From Selaginella moellendorffii (lineage: Eukaryota > Streptophyta > Lycopodiopsida > Selaginellales > Selaginellaceae), in the NCBI RefSeq assembly GCF_000143415.4, contig NW_003314280.1, positions 1,843,549-1,907,548 of the forward strand: DNA of 64,000 bases, written 5' to 3'. The position numbers and the translations under genes were made by a program. Of this stretch, positions 45,008-57,475 are shown piece by piece. The first letter of the stretch is position 1. Every line of letters begins with the position of its first letter. The notes beneath the pieces are model-generated. The model was not told the origin of the DNA. It worked only from the letters and a program-made list of their open reading frames with translations, and did not search any database.

Positions 45008-46075
45008 TGCCTCGTATTTCCTGGACATCTGGGTAAAAATCACTCTTTTGAGATTTCTTACTCTGTGGTGAAACTCCATGATCTCAGACTTAAGTTTTGC
45101 AGGAGAATACCTTGCACTCACAGGCTCGAAACTGGACAGCGCTGATATGCTAGCTTGTGGCATCGCTACGCATTTTGTCCCTTCAAAGGTGGTTTTCCGT
45201 TTTCTAATCTCTTCTTACATTTCAATCAAAAACTATTGCAGGATGTTCCGGAGCTTGAGAAGACTTTGCTGAATTTACAACCGGAAAGCTCAATACAGGA
45301 GGCTATCCAGGGATTTGCTAAGATGCCTGAAGCTGAAGCGAGCAGTGTCATGAAAAGGCAAAACTTTCCACGATGGAATTTTACGTATGAACTAACAAGC
45401 TTCCATGCTTTTCCAGGATGACTTGGATAAACAACTGCTTCTCGAAAGACCGAGTTGAAGAGATAATCGAGTCTCTGGTGAGTACCTGAGGCGTTTGCGT
45501 TGATTTCGTTCTTGATAAATCCCGCTTGTCAACCGTTTCACTAGGCCAGTACCAATGACGAATGGTGTAAAGAAACTGCGCGGTCACTGAGGCGCCTCTT
45601 GCCAATTGCACTCAAGCAAGCCTTAGCATCGGTTAGAAGAAAACTCTATCTCTCTCGCGCGTGCGCAACTTTTTTGCTGATTGTGTTTGGAATTGTCAAC
45701 ACAGATCCGCCAAGGCAGGACTCAGAGCTTGAAGAAATGCTTGGAAAGAGAGCAGCGGATTACTCTAAATTGCTTAAGGAGCCTAGTCTCGGATGATCTC
45801 TACGAAGTAAGGTCTTCGGTTTCCTGGTTCCATAAAAGTTCTTTCTGCTTCTTTCCGATTATGACTAGGGGATTAGAGCTGTGGTTGTGGATAAAGATCG
45901 CGCTCCAAAGGTTGGTTGTAACTTGGCTCTCAAACGTTAAGGTTAATTGGTGAAACTTTTGCAGTGGAATCCATCGACTCTTGCAGAAGTCACGGATGAC
46001 ATGGTAGAGATGATCTTGAACACCTACACTGCCAGGGAGCAAATTCAATTGCCTCTGGAAGACGAGGAAAGGTAA
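45008..46075 (+). pseudogene. CHY1: 3' half of a CHY1-type 3-hydroxyisobutyryl-CoA hydrolase gene
   Basis: From PGHLG|EYLALTGSKLDSADMLACG (acceptor at 45103) the exons read on correctly. They encode IATHFVPSK, DVPELEKTLLNLQPESS, MTWINNCFSKDRVEEIIESL, ASTNDEWCKETARSLRRL, IRQGRTQSLKKCLEREQR, GIRAVVVDKDRAPKWNPSTL and LEDEER with a stop at 46073-46075. This is the C-terminal part of the crotonase-fold hydrolase of valine degradation. The N-terminal half with the oxyanion-hole region is missing and is replaced by a peroxidase fragment. All visible splice sites look usable, so truncation is recent or the piece is expressed as part of a chimera. No intact copy lies in this window. Confidence 0.85.
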
Positions 46076-46660
46076 AGTAACTAAAATCTTTTGTCATCCC
46101 TTCAAACCCTTCATTTCAAGATGGAGTGGCAAGTACTCGGCCTCAAACTCCCGCCATTTTCTTGTTTGAATTCAAAATAATCGCGAATATTCATGAGGCT
46201 TAGAGGCTTGGGGAAGAAACTCTCGAGGACGCACGGAACCAGAACCACTTCGATGGGAGATCAGCATGCATCTCGGCAGTGATCTCCGAGTGGTGGCGGA
46301 TGTCACTAGCGGCAATTCGTCTTCAGAGTTTGGATGGGTGGTGATCTTCCTCCTAAGAGCAGAACATGAGTATGACTCGAAGCAGGGTAGAGTTTTTTTC
46401 TCTCTTACCATTTGCATTCCAAAGAGCGCGATTCAGTAGCGTATTTATTATACTTATCCTGATCGACTTTTAGAGCTCTGCTGCTTGTGCTCCACAAATT
46501 AGTCCGTCACGCTCATCATCTGGATTGTTCCGAACATGCCATTGAGGTAGAGCGTAATCCTGGTGGAAGGAAGAACTTTAGACAAGCTAGAAAGATTAAC
46601 GAGAAAGAGTTGATTTGATGAACACTGAAATGATTCGAACATTGACAGACGGAAGGGTCT

Positions 46661-47231
46661 GGAATTCGCTCCACCATCCAGGATCAAGGTGAGCAACGCG
46701 ATCCTCGACATGTACGCGCGATGCGGCAGCGTGGACGACGCCAGGGCCGTGTTTGATCGCATGGCATCCAGGACGAACATCTCGTGGACGTCGATGGTGG
46801 CGGCGTATGCCCAGAACGGGCATCCCAGCTTGGCGTTGGAGATCTCCCGGGAGATGGACCAGGTGGGTATGAGCAAGAACGCCATCACCTTCATCACAAT
46901 TCTCTCGGCGTGCAACCACGGGGGATTGCTGGAGGAGGGGATTCGCTTCCTTGCGGGCATGAGGCGCGATCACGGCGTGTTGCCCAGGAACGCTCACTAC
47001 AGCTGCGTGATCGATCTGCTGGGCAAGGCTGGGAGACTGGAAGAGGCCGAGAGCATGATCGCTGGGCTGGTTGAGAGGCCAGATGCTGGTTTGTGGAGGT
47101 CACTCCTTGGGAGTTGCAGGATTCATGGAGATGAAGTGAGAGCCGGGCGAGCTGGGGAGGAGCTCAAGAAGCTGGAGCCATCTGATGCTGCCCCATACGT
47201 TGTGAAAAAACTGTTTCGTCTTGAGACATAG
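46661..47231 (+). pseudogene. Duplicated PPR gene 3' fragment
   Basis: A copy of the last ~180 codons of the PPR gene at 38988 (VSNAILDMYARCGSVDDARA through PDAGLWRSLLGSCRIHGDEV to RLET). The frame is intact and nearly identical, but the 5' two thirds are absent and the sequence upstream of 46661 is unrelated. An open frame this short, without start context, is probably a dead fragment. The duplicated 3' flank continues to 47826. Confidence 0.85.
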
Positions 47232-47639
47232 TAACCCAATTTCTTTTTCCTTTGCAGTTACCGAGTTTAAGAGATGCGAGGAGCCCACCCTTCAAATGCG
47301 TCTCATTCAGCAGTGTCAGATCCAGAATAAACCTTTTGAGAGCTCAGCTTCTTGTTTCCACATCATTAAATATTTCAAGGGATCCCAAACGCAGTAAAGG
47401 TGGGGATACTGTGTTTTAACATTTTACTTAAAAGGAAAACTAATAATACATTTGTGAATGGGATATGCAACATTTTGGAGAGTTTGACCAACCTTAGTCC
47501 ACCAAGACTTTTGTTATTATGATGTGTTAATTTAGTTCGGTTCCATTAGCTATTTATGAAAAGTTCCTGCATTTAAATTTACAATCTAGCAATATTTTAT
47601 ATTTAATAAATTCTCATGATTGTCCCAAAGATTAACTTA

Positions 47640-48060
47640 TAAGACTGAAAACTGGATAAAAAAGCCCTTCAATTGTACACATTTGCTGGGATGTCTGTTT
47701 TAAACATATACCACCACCATCAATGTCTAAGAGATCTTTATCTTGGATGGCATGCAATTTGGCCTTGGTGTTGTCCATGCTACTGCATTGCATGTACATG
47801 TTGAGGATCACATTGTTCACATTGATCCTGGATGATGGAGCAAATTGGGTGTGCTACCATCATTGAAGTAGGCGTGCATCAATCACCCATGGTGGAATGA
47901 TACACATGTTACGAATCACCTCATTCCCCTGGAACTGCTGAAGGTATCCTAGGCCTTGTGATCTGTACATGGGTAGAGATCATGGTTTTCCATGGCACAC
48001 CGCTCAACTACAACCTTGCCTTGAGTTGAGAGGCAACTCAATGGCATGAATTTCTCAAAA
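47640..48060 (-). pseudogene. Decayed antisense PPR relic
   Basis: The minus strand encodes MNNVILNMYMQCSSMDNTKA, and its plus-strand text (ATCCTGGATGATGGAGC...AATTGGGTGTGCTACC...GTGGAATGATACACATG) matches the reverse complement of about 39890-40170 of the PPR gene with many transitions. It is an older inverted copy lying directly behind the newer direct duplication. A shorter version lies at 41040-41207. Confidence 0.65.
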
Positions 48061-49306
48061 ATAATATGTCAATTTATTGGTGACCAGCAATTGCTAGTCA
48101 AGGTTATCAAGGATTAGACAATAAAAGATTCCAAACGCTGGGCTCTTAGTGGCTTCAGGCCTCACACTACTCCTCATCACTGCAGCCCTTAGCAACAGGA
48201 TGACTCACTTCCCTTGGTTTGGGGATGTAAGTGCTCCAACACTAAAATTGGCTATATAGTTAGTCATATGGTTTGCAATTTGGTATATTGCATACTGTAA
48301 GTGGCAGAGTAGCCTTGTTGTTACGATCCGCTGAGGTTTATCCCTCTGTCCCACCGATTTGTCCCACCCACCGAAGGAATAGAGGTATTTAAGAAATTAT
48401 TTAAAGAGTTTTTACTACTGAATTATTCATGCATTATACCTTGGCTTTTGAAGAACAATTATGTAGTTTGCACTTGTCTTATTTAGCACAGTGTCTTGGC
48501 AATTAAATCGTTCAGCAGCTCATAATACCCATTACTGTCATATTGCAGGTAACATTAATTTAAGGTCTTCACCATCATAGGAAGTGGAATTGTCTTGATG
48601 TTGCACAGGAATTCGATGATCCCAAACAGACCCTCCTCCAAGCCAAAATTAAGTAAAAGCCATATAGCACCCCTCTATAATTTATTTTTTCAACTGTGGA
48701 ATTAAAGAGACAATGTGCCACGCCATGCCAAGCCACATTACCATATTCTGTGGCTGCCAAATTAGAGGTCCAATATTAATCTAAGAGGCAATAGACATTG
48801 ATTAAATCCAAATATCGATATATACCTAAAGGATTGAACCACTAGCTCTAAACTAGATTTATTTAGAGGACCCGGTATTAGCTAAAAGCTTTATTTCTAT
48901 TTTAATTGGTTTTATTTGGAAATTTTGTAGCATTAAAATATTAGCAAGGATATGTATGTGAATCCCATTTTGGTATAATTATTGTGTCTAGAAAATAGTT
49001 TTTGATGAGATTCATAAAGAACTAAATTACAATCATCTTGAAGTGAAATAATCTTATAAAATAGTTTTTTGAATTTTTATAATTAATTTTTGGGGACAAA
49101 ATTGTAACTGTTTTTCCAGAATACAAAATTATTTGTCCTATCTTCCTGTACTATGAACTCACAATTATGATAATTATGAAATCCTCTAAACCATTTTAGG
49201 ATATTATGCATATATAATGCTTGTCAAGGGTATAAATATATCCTTGATATTTAAAATTTTATCCATTATTAATTTAAATTTACTTTACCAATACAATTCT
49301 TTAGGT
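48061..49306. other. AT-rich intergenic DNA
   Basis: No gene, RNA or classifiable repeat was recognised in this stretch. It is bounded on both sides by PPR debris. Confidence 0.45.
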
Positions 49307-49760
49307 GCGTGCCAGCAATGCTCACTATAGTTGTGTGATCAATCTGCTAAGGGGTAAATTTGATGCAATGCTCCATACTAATTATTGTGTTATGTGATGT
49401 TTAGGACAAATGTGTCCTTTTCCCACTGGATAACAAAGGAAAAGCTCTTGGTTTTTCTTCCACAAAAAGGAAGCATGCTTCTTCCCCCCAAAATGACCAA
49501 ACTATTAATGCATCCACCCGTGGCAAATATACATGGGCCAAAACAAATAATGACAAAAAAAAGAGAAATGTTAAATAGGTATTTTAATCTTAAGCTTTAT
49601 GGGGACTGAAACAAAAGAAAAAAAAAAAAAAGAAAGCAGAGAGTAAAAAAAAAATACTAAGAAGCAGAGAGTATGATTGCTGGGCTGATTGAGAATGCTG
49701 GCTTGAGAATGTGGAGGTCACTCTTTTGGGAGCTGGAGGATTCATTGAGATGAAGAGAGA
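49307..49760 (+). pseudogene. Third PPR 3'-end relic, split by an AT-rich insertion
   Basis: At 49310-49355 CCAGCAATGCTCACTATAG and GTGTGATCAATCTGCT match the PPR NAHYSCVIDLL segment. At 49668-49755 GAGAGTATGATTGCTGGGCT and TGTGGAGGTCACTC match ESMIAGL...LWRSLLG. The ~310 bases between are foreign and A-rich. The relic ends ~20 bp from the stop of the GBPL gene. Confidence 0.65.
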
Positions 49761-49777
49761 TCTCGAGAAAAAGGTCT

Positions 49778-52700
49778 TCATGCTTTGGGAAACATACACT
49801 CCTCATACAAAGCCACGACTTCCTTCTTGGGCGTGTTGGAGCGCAGCTGCATCACCTTTGCGCCATACCCGGCCTCGGTCATCTCGTGTTTCATCTGCGC
49901 AACCGTGAGCTTGCGATAGTCACGCTGCTGGCTTTGTTGATTTTGGTTTTGCTGCTGCTGCTGCTGTTGCTCGGTGCTGGCATGATCGTCCATACTCTCC
50001 CCCGGAGTGAACCCCAGGCTACTACCATTGTCAAAGTTAAGGTCCAGGCGAGGCCTCTTGTTCCGCCCCAGGCTCTCGCTCGGCGGCGGCGTCATCTCCG
50101 GCTCCTTGTCATCCGACCCGCGCTTCCTCCTCCCCGACGACTCCGCCTGTGTTCGCAGCTTCGTCTCCAGCGCCGTCTCGTTCAGCCGGGACGTGGCCAG
50201 CTCGTGCTGGAACGAGTCGAGCTTCGCCTGGACGCCCTGGAGCTGGATTGACAGTGCCTCGGCCCTGCCGCTGGCTTCCGCGTGTGCTGCTCGCTCCGAC
50301 GTCAGTAGCCCCTCGAGGACGTGCGCTGTGCTGATCCTCTGCTCGTGAGCCTCCTGGAGCAGGACCTCCATCTCATGTTCCCGCTCTTCCAGGCGCCTCT
50401 CCAGGGACTGGCACTTGGTCGACGCATCCTGCTCCGCCACCTTTGCGGTTTCTAGCTCTTGCAACAAGCCCTCCTTCTCCCTGGCCAGGGCCTCGGCATG
50501 CCGCTCCGCCTTCTCTATGCCGGCCAGTCTCTCCATCGCCATCATTTGGTAGTGTTTCGACTCTTCGCGTAGAGCAACGAGCTCCTCTTCTTCCGCAAGC
50601 GCCTTGGCCTCGTGAGCCTGAAAGAACAGTTGCCGAGTTTAAGAAAAGTAAAAGAAACACGAAGAGCCCAACCTGCATGCGGGCCTTCAAATCAGTCACA
50701 AGGCGTTCGCTCTGCTCCAGCTTCGCGTTCGTCTCATTTAGTACAGTGTCCTGGCAGATGAAATTCAGAAAGATGGCAAAATACTCACATAGAAACAAAC
50801 CTTTTGCGACAACTTAGAGGCAAACTCGGTTCGCAGCGCATCTTCTCTCACTTGTTGTTGTTTGTTTCCACGTTCCCGAAGCGCATTGAACCGTTCAGCG
50901 GATGAGCGGGACTCATTGATCACAGAGTCATGTTTCCTCCGCCATTCGGCGGCCTCCTCCTTTGCCGAGTCGGCCTGCTCACGCGCAGCCGCCAGTCGTG
51001 CTTCCGCAGCACTACACCTGCTTTGAAGTGCCGAAAGCTCGGATCTTTGCCTCTCCTCCACTAGGCGTCGGTCCCCAGACGCATGCTCAAACTTTTTTTG
51101 CCACTCCAGGGCTTCCTTCAGCGCTACTTCCAGCTGCTGTGCAAGGCTAACCCGCTTCTCTTCTGACTTGCCAAGTTTACTCTGGAGACTTGCGTACTGG
51201 CCCGCCGAGAGCTCACTAGAAGATTTGTAGTCCGCTATGGCTGCTTCATACCTTCTCTTCCAGTCCATGGATTCTCTTTGCGCAGCTTCTATCTGTCGTC
51301 CGGTCAGTGCAAGCTTATCTTCCAGCGAACGGCATTTCAAATCGAGACTTGAAGCTTGTGATGCTGCTTGATGACTAATTTTCTTAAATAGATCGCTGAT
51401 TGATCCTTCCAAGCTGCAACAGACCAGAAGTTTTGTAAGGCCAAGTTCTAAGAAACATGTTACTCACCTCTGTTGAATAAATTTTACAAGTTTTTGCCAT
51501 TTGGCAGGTCCAAAAACCGATTTCTCGTATTGTACAATTAGCTCGTTTAATAACTGTAAAGCGCTTATAGTTATATTACAAAAAAAAAAGAAAAGAAAAA
51601 AAAAGAAAAAGAAAAAGTTACCTGCAATATCTGATCCAGGGAAGCATTTGGCGAGTGGCATGCCATTCTTAATTTATCATCCATGCCTTCAATCACTTTC
51701 ACGCATTTCAGCTCTGCTTCCATTGAAGACCTTTGCTTGTAGTCCTAAAAAGAAAGCTGATACGATGCATAAATGGAAAACAAATGTAAATACCTCGAAA
51801 TGCTTTCTTAGAGCCGTTTGCAGCTGTCTTTCATACTTTGACCTGATAGGACCCGCTCCGACAGCCTCAGCATTATACACAGAGAGAGAAGCTTGGAATG
51901 CTTTATCGTGTGCTTCTTGCAAAGCATTCTGTAAGACAAAATCGTAAACGATCTGACTTGAGTTCTAGTAATGGTTACCAGGTCTGGAGGTGTCGATTTA
52001 TCAAAGGACCTCATGTAAGTCTCCAACGCCACATCGTACGCACGGCGGCACTCATTCTCCTCAACATTCTGTACAGTAGAGAGAAAATAATCAAAGAGAA
52101 CAAAATGGGGCAAGCGTTACCTGCCATGATGTAGCAATTGTGGGGACAGCACCTGCGTTTATAGCGTCCAGAAAAGACTGTGTTAGACCTGCAAGCATGG
52201 GACCTGTCATCACAGTGGACCCAAGCTGTTTCGGCCTAGTTCTCTCGATAACGAATTTTGTGAGATGATCCAATCCAAGACGAAATTCAGATCGCATCTT
52301 CTCCATCTGTAGGCACTGTATGAGGAACGAACGACCGAAATAGCGACAACGTACTGGTAAAAGATCAAGTCTCTGGAGGTCATGCTCCTCATTCACGGGC
52401 CGCACAAGAGTGAAGCAATGCCTGTCTGGAAACAAAGCACGGATGGACTCTCGAATCTGGAAAAAGAAAATGGCACTAGCTTTGGACATAGTCAATCATA
52501 AGAAAACCTCGTTCTTGGCATAAATTGCTTTGCCACTTCCAGGCATTGGCTGCAGAGCGGACTCGAGGTATTCCCTGGGTGTAATCCTCCGTCCGTCTTC
52601 ATTAAGATCGAGATAGAAGTCCTACACATTACATATCAGAAGCTATAAGAAAATAACGTGAAACTCTCACCCTGAGCAACCAGAGAAAAACTGGAGAGAA

Positions 52701-53552
52701 CTGTCCAAGCTCGTCTGCAGTCGTAGTCTTTTGCGAAGCCCTGACGCGAATGTGCTTTGTCATTTCCGTTACCAGGGACAAACGATCCAAGGCAGCCTCG
52801 TCAATTCCTCCCATCTAGAAAGTCCATGGATAAGTTATCAGTAGTCGTTCTTTTTTCTTGGTTTCGTAAGAAGACGACACGTACTTGGTTGTAGACGAAC
52901 ATACTGGACAACAGCACCGCGAGTGAGAAGATCTGCGTGCTGTACGTTCCCTACATTGAAGAACAGAACGACGAGTTAAAAAAAAAAAGACCACAAGAAA
53001 AACCCAAAGAAACCAACATACCGTCTGATCATAAGAATCGATTCCTTCACTGTCGAGTAAGAGAAGATTATACTCCGTTCCATCCGGAGCAAACCTCTTG
53101 ATTGGAGCGCTCCACATCCAGAGTCCTTTGGTGCATGGTCGGTGAGTCGGACCCACTTGAAATCCGCTACTCCGGCCTAGCAGCTATGCGCTGGACGTAT
53201 TAAAAACAAGCACGATGGCAAAAGGAAAAGAAAACACTACACAGAGTTACACAAGCAAAAGTACCTGGTTTAAGATGAAGCTCTTCCCCTGCCGGGCTCG
53301 CCCACACACCGCCACCACGCCAATCGGCCCCTTGACCAGCTGCAATGCCGCCACGGCCTCAGCATCCATCCGAAATCTCCCCTTGTCATCGCAATAGACG
53401 AGCCGGATCGCCTTTGCCGGACCTGTGCCATTGGAAGCATTGGACGCTGGAGCCGCGGGCGGCGCTACCGCGGCGGTGGCCGGATCGAGCTCCACAATCC
53501 TCTTGGGTGTCCCTGGTGGAGCGCCGCCGCCGAAACCCAGCCTGCTAAACAT
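49778..53552 (-). CDS. Guanylate-binding-protein-like large GTPase (GBPL)
   Basis: A multi-exon gene starting MFSRLGFGGGAPPGTPKRIV at 53552. The GTPase domain shows the P-loop GVVAVCGRARQGKS (residues ~78-91), the switch threonine region (THRPCTKGLWMWS), the DxxG motif LLLDSEGID and the GBP-specific RD motif (FLWLLRDF) in place of NKxD. Helical GBP-C and a long coiled coil (~residues 500-900, ESMDWKRRYEAAIADYKSS and following heptads) come next. The C-terminal tail has RKRGSDDKEPE and GRNKRPRLD (likely nuclear signals), a Gln run and a conserved YRKLTVAQMKHEMTEAGYG end. Plant GBPLs of this shape act in immunity, and the Arabidopsis GBPL3 protein forms nuclear condensates. That role is transferred by family and not shown here. 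Confidence 0.9.
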
Positions 53553-53727
53553 CTCTAGCCCTGGAAACCTTCTAGGTCAGCTCAGCTGCCGGGATGCCCA
53601 GTCGCATTCTTTCTTGCCGGAAGCTTGTACCCGCGCGCCTTTGCTGCCCTAGAAACCACACCAATGGAAGGTTAAACGGATAAAAACGTTTTAGGGTGGA
53701 ATTTATACTCATCAGAAATGAATAAAT

Positions 53728-56417
53728 TGTATCTTAACAAATAACAAATTAGTGTTGCTAAAAGAAAAATCATACTTTGTAACAAAGACGTTTAAAATTT
53801 ATAGATTTAAAATGATCTCTAATCATATTGATATGTTTTTATTTATTCTACAGTATGTGAATAATAAAATCCAATATTGAATTTATTTATATTATTTATT
53901 CTCTTATATGTACTAATGTCACAAATTGATAGAAACACTATTTCTAAGTATTTATTAAAATACTAAATTAGATTTATAAATTTTTAGTTTTTCTTCTCAA
54001 TATTGAGTATGAATTTATTTATGTTTCTAATTTTTTTATACATCAACATTAATACAATTTTAAGCACTTATCAATATTATGGCCAAAATGTTATGGAAAT
54101 TGAAAGTGTTGATTTAATTTTATATGCAATGCAACTAATGATTAATAATATATCTTATGAACCCTTACCTAAAGGTCAAGGTATGCAATTTGAATATCAT
54201 ATACAAGATAATACTCATGGTTTATTAACAATTGTAAATCAATTATGGGTTTATGATAGTAAAGGAAAACAATATGATACATGTGCTGCAAACCCAAGTA
54301 ATTATGAACAAGACCATGGAAAAAATGTTCAAGATCGATTAAATTTTATATTAAATTTATATCGTTATGATATAAAAAGATTACGTGCAAATTATTTTCG
54401 AGCTGTTGTTGGTTATTATTGTGTTGAATATCTTGTAAAGAACTTTCGACAAGATTTACTATTTCAAGATGCCTATAAAATAAATAATTTAATTGATTGT
54501 GATATAAAAATAACCACATTCATTAGTAATATGCCAGCTAACTCTCTTAAACCATCCCAATTTTTAACATCACCAAATAAAAAAGCTTTATTATACTTAC
54601 ATTTAAATTGTATTTTATCATTATATATACATAATGATTTAAAATGGTACAAAGGATTTCAGGGTTATCAAAATTGTTTATTTATTATAGAAGAAGATGG
54701 GCATATAGTATTATATTCTGAAAATAAAAATATAATTTGGTCCCCAAAAATTAATTTTGATAGATCACATAATTATTTTATAAGATTTATTTCACTTCAG
54801 GATGATTGTAATTTAGTTCTTTATGAATCTCACCAGAAAGTTTTTTCAAAACATCCAATAGTTGAACCAAAATGGGCTTCACAAACATATTGCTAATATA
54901 TACTACTTTATATTATTACATATATATATATATATATATATATTAAATTAATAAATTAACAATAATGTCTATTATGTTCTAACTATATCTACTAAATTCA
55001 TGCCATAACTCAGGTTATGGCATGCTAGGAATGATATGCTAGGCCATGAGCTATGCAAATGTTGGTAAACTAGGCTATTGCTTTAATAATTAAATAATAA
55101 TAATAATAAATCACTTAGTTTTGTCCATTAAAGCGTTGATCTAATTTTTGTGGGGACTCGACCTTGTTAATCCCCAGGTAGGCTGTTTCGACCAAAAGCC
55201 AGCTGATCAGCTGATCAAGCTGCAGTGGATCTTGCAGTTCTGTATGTGTTCCACACAAAAGCCCAGGCCTAGAAGAACCTAGCTTAAGAAGCATATACTC
55301 TGCCAGCTTTCTCATCTCATGCTAAAGCCATCAAGAATTACCTCTGCTACCACCATCTCCGCTTTCCACAATGAACTGTAAGGGACGAGCAACCAAAACC
55401 AATATGCCACACTAGTGATAGAACATGATCATCGTCCCCTCTACCAATCTGGATGTCGGGCATATAAAGTCCAGCGGATCGAACTGCGCTCTCTTTTTTA
55501 CACCAAGTCCAATCTTTGTGGCATAGTTAGCTCGTGCAGGGATGCGATCTTGATCTACATGACCTTGCTTGCGATAACCCTAATAGTAAAGATTGATTAG
55601 TTCGTGCGTGTAGCAGACTTGTTCCTCACTTGTTTTTGTTTGCGTCATCAAGTTGAACTTGTTATAATCTCCTTTCCTCTCTCTTTCTCTCAGGATCTTA
55701 AGATCGATCGAATTTCTCTCCTAGGTATCCCCTTTCTCTTTTGCTTTCCTCTCTTTCTTCGTTGTAAGTCGCTATCTTTGATCGTTTGGCTCACAGCTCG
55801 ATCCTTCTATTCCTAAAGTCTCTTATAGAGTGATGTGTCTTTGAAAGGATCCAACGAACCGCCCATTCACTCCAGGCATTGTTCCTCCACAATTCTCCGG
55901 AATTCTTTCATTGCGATCAAGAAGAGAAAGAACAGAAGGAGATGGATCATCGGCCGGTGCTCGCGCGCGTGTTGATGGTGGCGATGGTGACCATCGCAGC
56001 GGCGCCGCCTCTGATCCACGCGCAGGATCGGCTCTCGAGAGATTTCTACTCCGCCAGCTGCCCCAACGTGGAATCCATCGTCACCACCACCATGAACAGG
56101 CTCTCGTCGGAAAACAACGTCGTCCCCATCGGGATGCTCCGCCTCTTCGCGCACGATTGCTTCGTGGAGGTGACTCCCGATCGATCAATACAAATTCGAA
56201 TTTTTCTTTGATCGAGCTCTCTTCTTTTGCGCAGGGATGCGACGCCTCGATCCTTCTCACAGGCGCGTCAACGGAGAGAGCTGCGACGGACAACCTGGAT
56301 TTCCCCCAGAATCCCTTCGACGCCATGGACGAGCTCAAGAAAACAGTGGAGGAATCGTGCCCGGGAGTCGTCTCGTGTGCCGACATCCTCGCGATGGCCA
56401 CCCGCGACGCGGTCACC
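53728..56417 (+). repeat. Segmental duplication of lectin-peroxidase block, second copy
   Basis: Partner of 42303-44973. Here the peroxidase continues intact past the breakpoint, so this copy keeps the ancestral arrangement. A longer (TA)n tract sits at about 54918-54945 behind the lectin gene. Confidence 0.9.
54003..54896 (+). CDS. Secreted lectin-like protein, copy 2
   Basis: 297 residues, same length and layout as the gene at 42579: signal peptide MSMNLFMFLIFLYININ, unassigned middle region, and two bulb-lectin-like repeats (EEDGHIVLYSENKN, ISLQDDCNLVLYESHQK). By eye about 15 residues differ. Most changes fall in the first ~180 residues, with several in the signal peptide, and between about residues 175 and 275 I see none. 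All cysteines outside the signal peptide are retained. Both copies are intact, which suggests they are still under selection after duplication. Intronless and AT-rich, unlike the peroxidase that follows it. Confidence 0.65.
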   Translation: MSMNLFMFLIFLYININTILSTYQYYGQNVMEIESVDLILYAMQLMINNISYEPLPKGQGMQFEYHIQDNTHGLLTIVNQLWVYDSKGKQYDTCAANPSNYEQDHGKNVQDRLNFILNLYRYDIKRLRANYFRAVVGYYCVEYLVKNFRQDLLFQDAYKINNLIDCDIKITTFISNMPANSLKPSQFLTSPNKKALLYLHLNCILSLYIHNDLKWYKGFQGYQNCLFIIEEDGHIVLYSENKNIIWSPKINFDRSHNYFIRFISLQDDCNLVLYESHQKVFSKHPIVEPKWASQTYC

Positions 56418-57475
56418 TTTGTAAGTTTTCCACAATCTATCTCCATCCAATCCATATCCTTGCGAGGAGTTCTTCCACTCCTTTCTCTCCTATCTTCTCT
56501 CGGATCACCCCACACACATATGGATCACAAAAGCACACACGGATCGACTGCCATGCATCCTCTGTCTGTGCTGTCGGTTGCTCCCGGATTTGGCGAGTTC
56601 GTTGCGTTGTTCGACTGGCACTCACCCGGACTGACGCTCGCAAAACTTGTTCTTTTGTTTCTTTCTTCAGAGTGGCGGACCAAGCTGGACAGTCCTCAAG
56701 GGACGGCTCGACGGGACCATCTCACGCGAATCCCGCGTCGCCGGGCACTTGCCCGGCGCCGACTTCGACGTGGAGGAGCTCGAGTCCAATTTCGGCGCCC
56801 TGGGACTCTCTCTCGAGGACATGGTCGTCCTCTCAGGTACTTAAATAGAAACAAGCCCTCCCCCCTGTTTGCTCTCGATCCAATCCTCTCGTGGGCGATC
56901 GCAATTTCGCGAGAATTTTGCTCCTGCTGGAACCCAATACGATTCTCTAGCACCCCACATTCGCGATTTCTCGCCATCGCGCGGCCGAGACATATGCCCG
57001 AGCAGGGCATTCCCTGTTTTCTTCGTTGCAAATTCCCGCTGTTCTGGCATTGATCGTTTCTTTCTCGCGATCAGGGGCACACACGATTGGATTCTCTCAC
57101 TGCCACCAATTCACCAGTCGCCTCTACGGCTCCTCCGGCAGCGATCCCTCGCTCAGCCCCAGCTTCGTCAGCACCCTCCAGAAGCAATGCCCGCAATTCG
57201 GCGGCAATCCCACCACCGTCCAGGCGTTTGATATCAGCACCCCCTTCGCCTTCGACAACTTGTACTACAAGCACCTCCTCACGGACGAGGGCCTCTTGGT
57301 CTCCGACTCGACGCTCACCACCAGGAACGACACGCTCCGCCTCGTCAATCTCTTTGCCAACAGCCAGGAAGCGTTCTTCTCTGCGTTTGCGCGGTCGATG
57401 GTCCGGCTGGGATCCGTGGGTGTCAAGACGGGGTCGGGTGGCGAGATCAGGAGAGTTTGCTCCAGAGTCAACTGA
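55942..57475 (+). CDS. Class III secretory peroxidase, intact
   Basis: Four exons (55942-56169, 56235-56420, 56671-56836, 57075-57475) give 326 residues. A signal peptide (MDHRPVLARVLMVAMVTIAA) precedes DRLSRDFYSASCPNVESIV. Catalytic landmarks are present: distal Arg and His in GMLRLFAHDCF, calcium-site GCDASILLTG, GVVSCADILAMATRDAV, proximal haem-ligand His in SGAHTIGFSHC, and FDNLYYKHLL with the later conserved cysteines to RVCSRVN. It uses hydrogen peroxide to oxidise phenolics in the cell wall or apoplast (lignin, cross-linking, defence). The three-intron plan is the classical one for plant class III peroxidases. It lies 226 bp from the convergent subtilase. A broken duplicate is at 44515. 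Confidence 0.93.

Noticed and set aside
55911-57053. A 380-residue plus-strand frame across the peroxidase gene
   Set aside because: It is in the wrong phase through exon 1 and reads through introns. The four-exon peroxidase model explains the locus with all catalytic residues.
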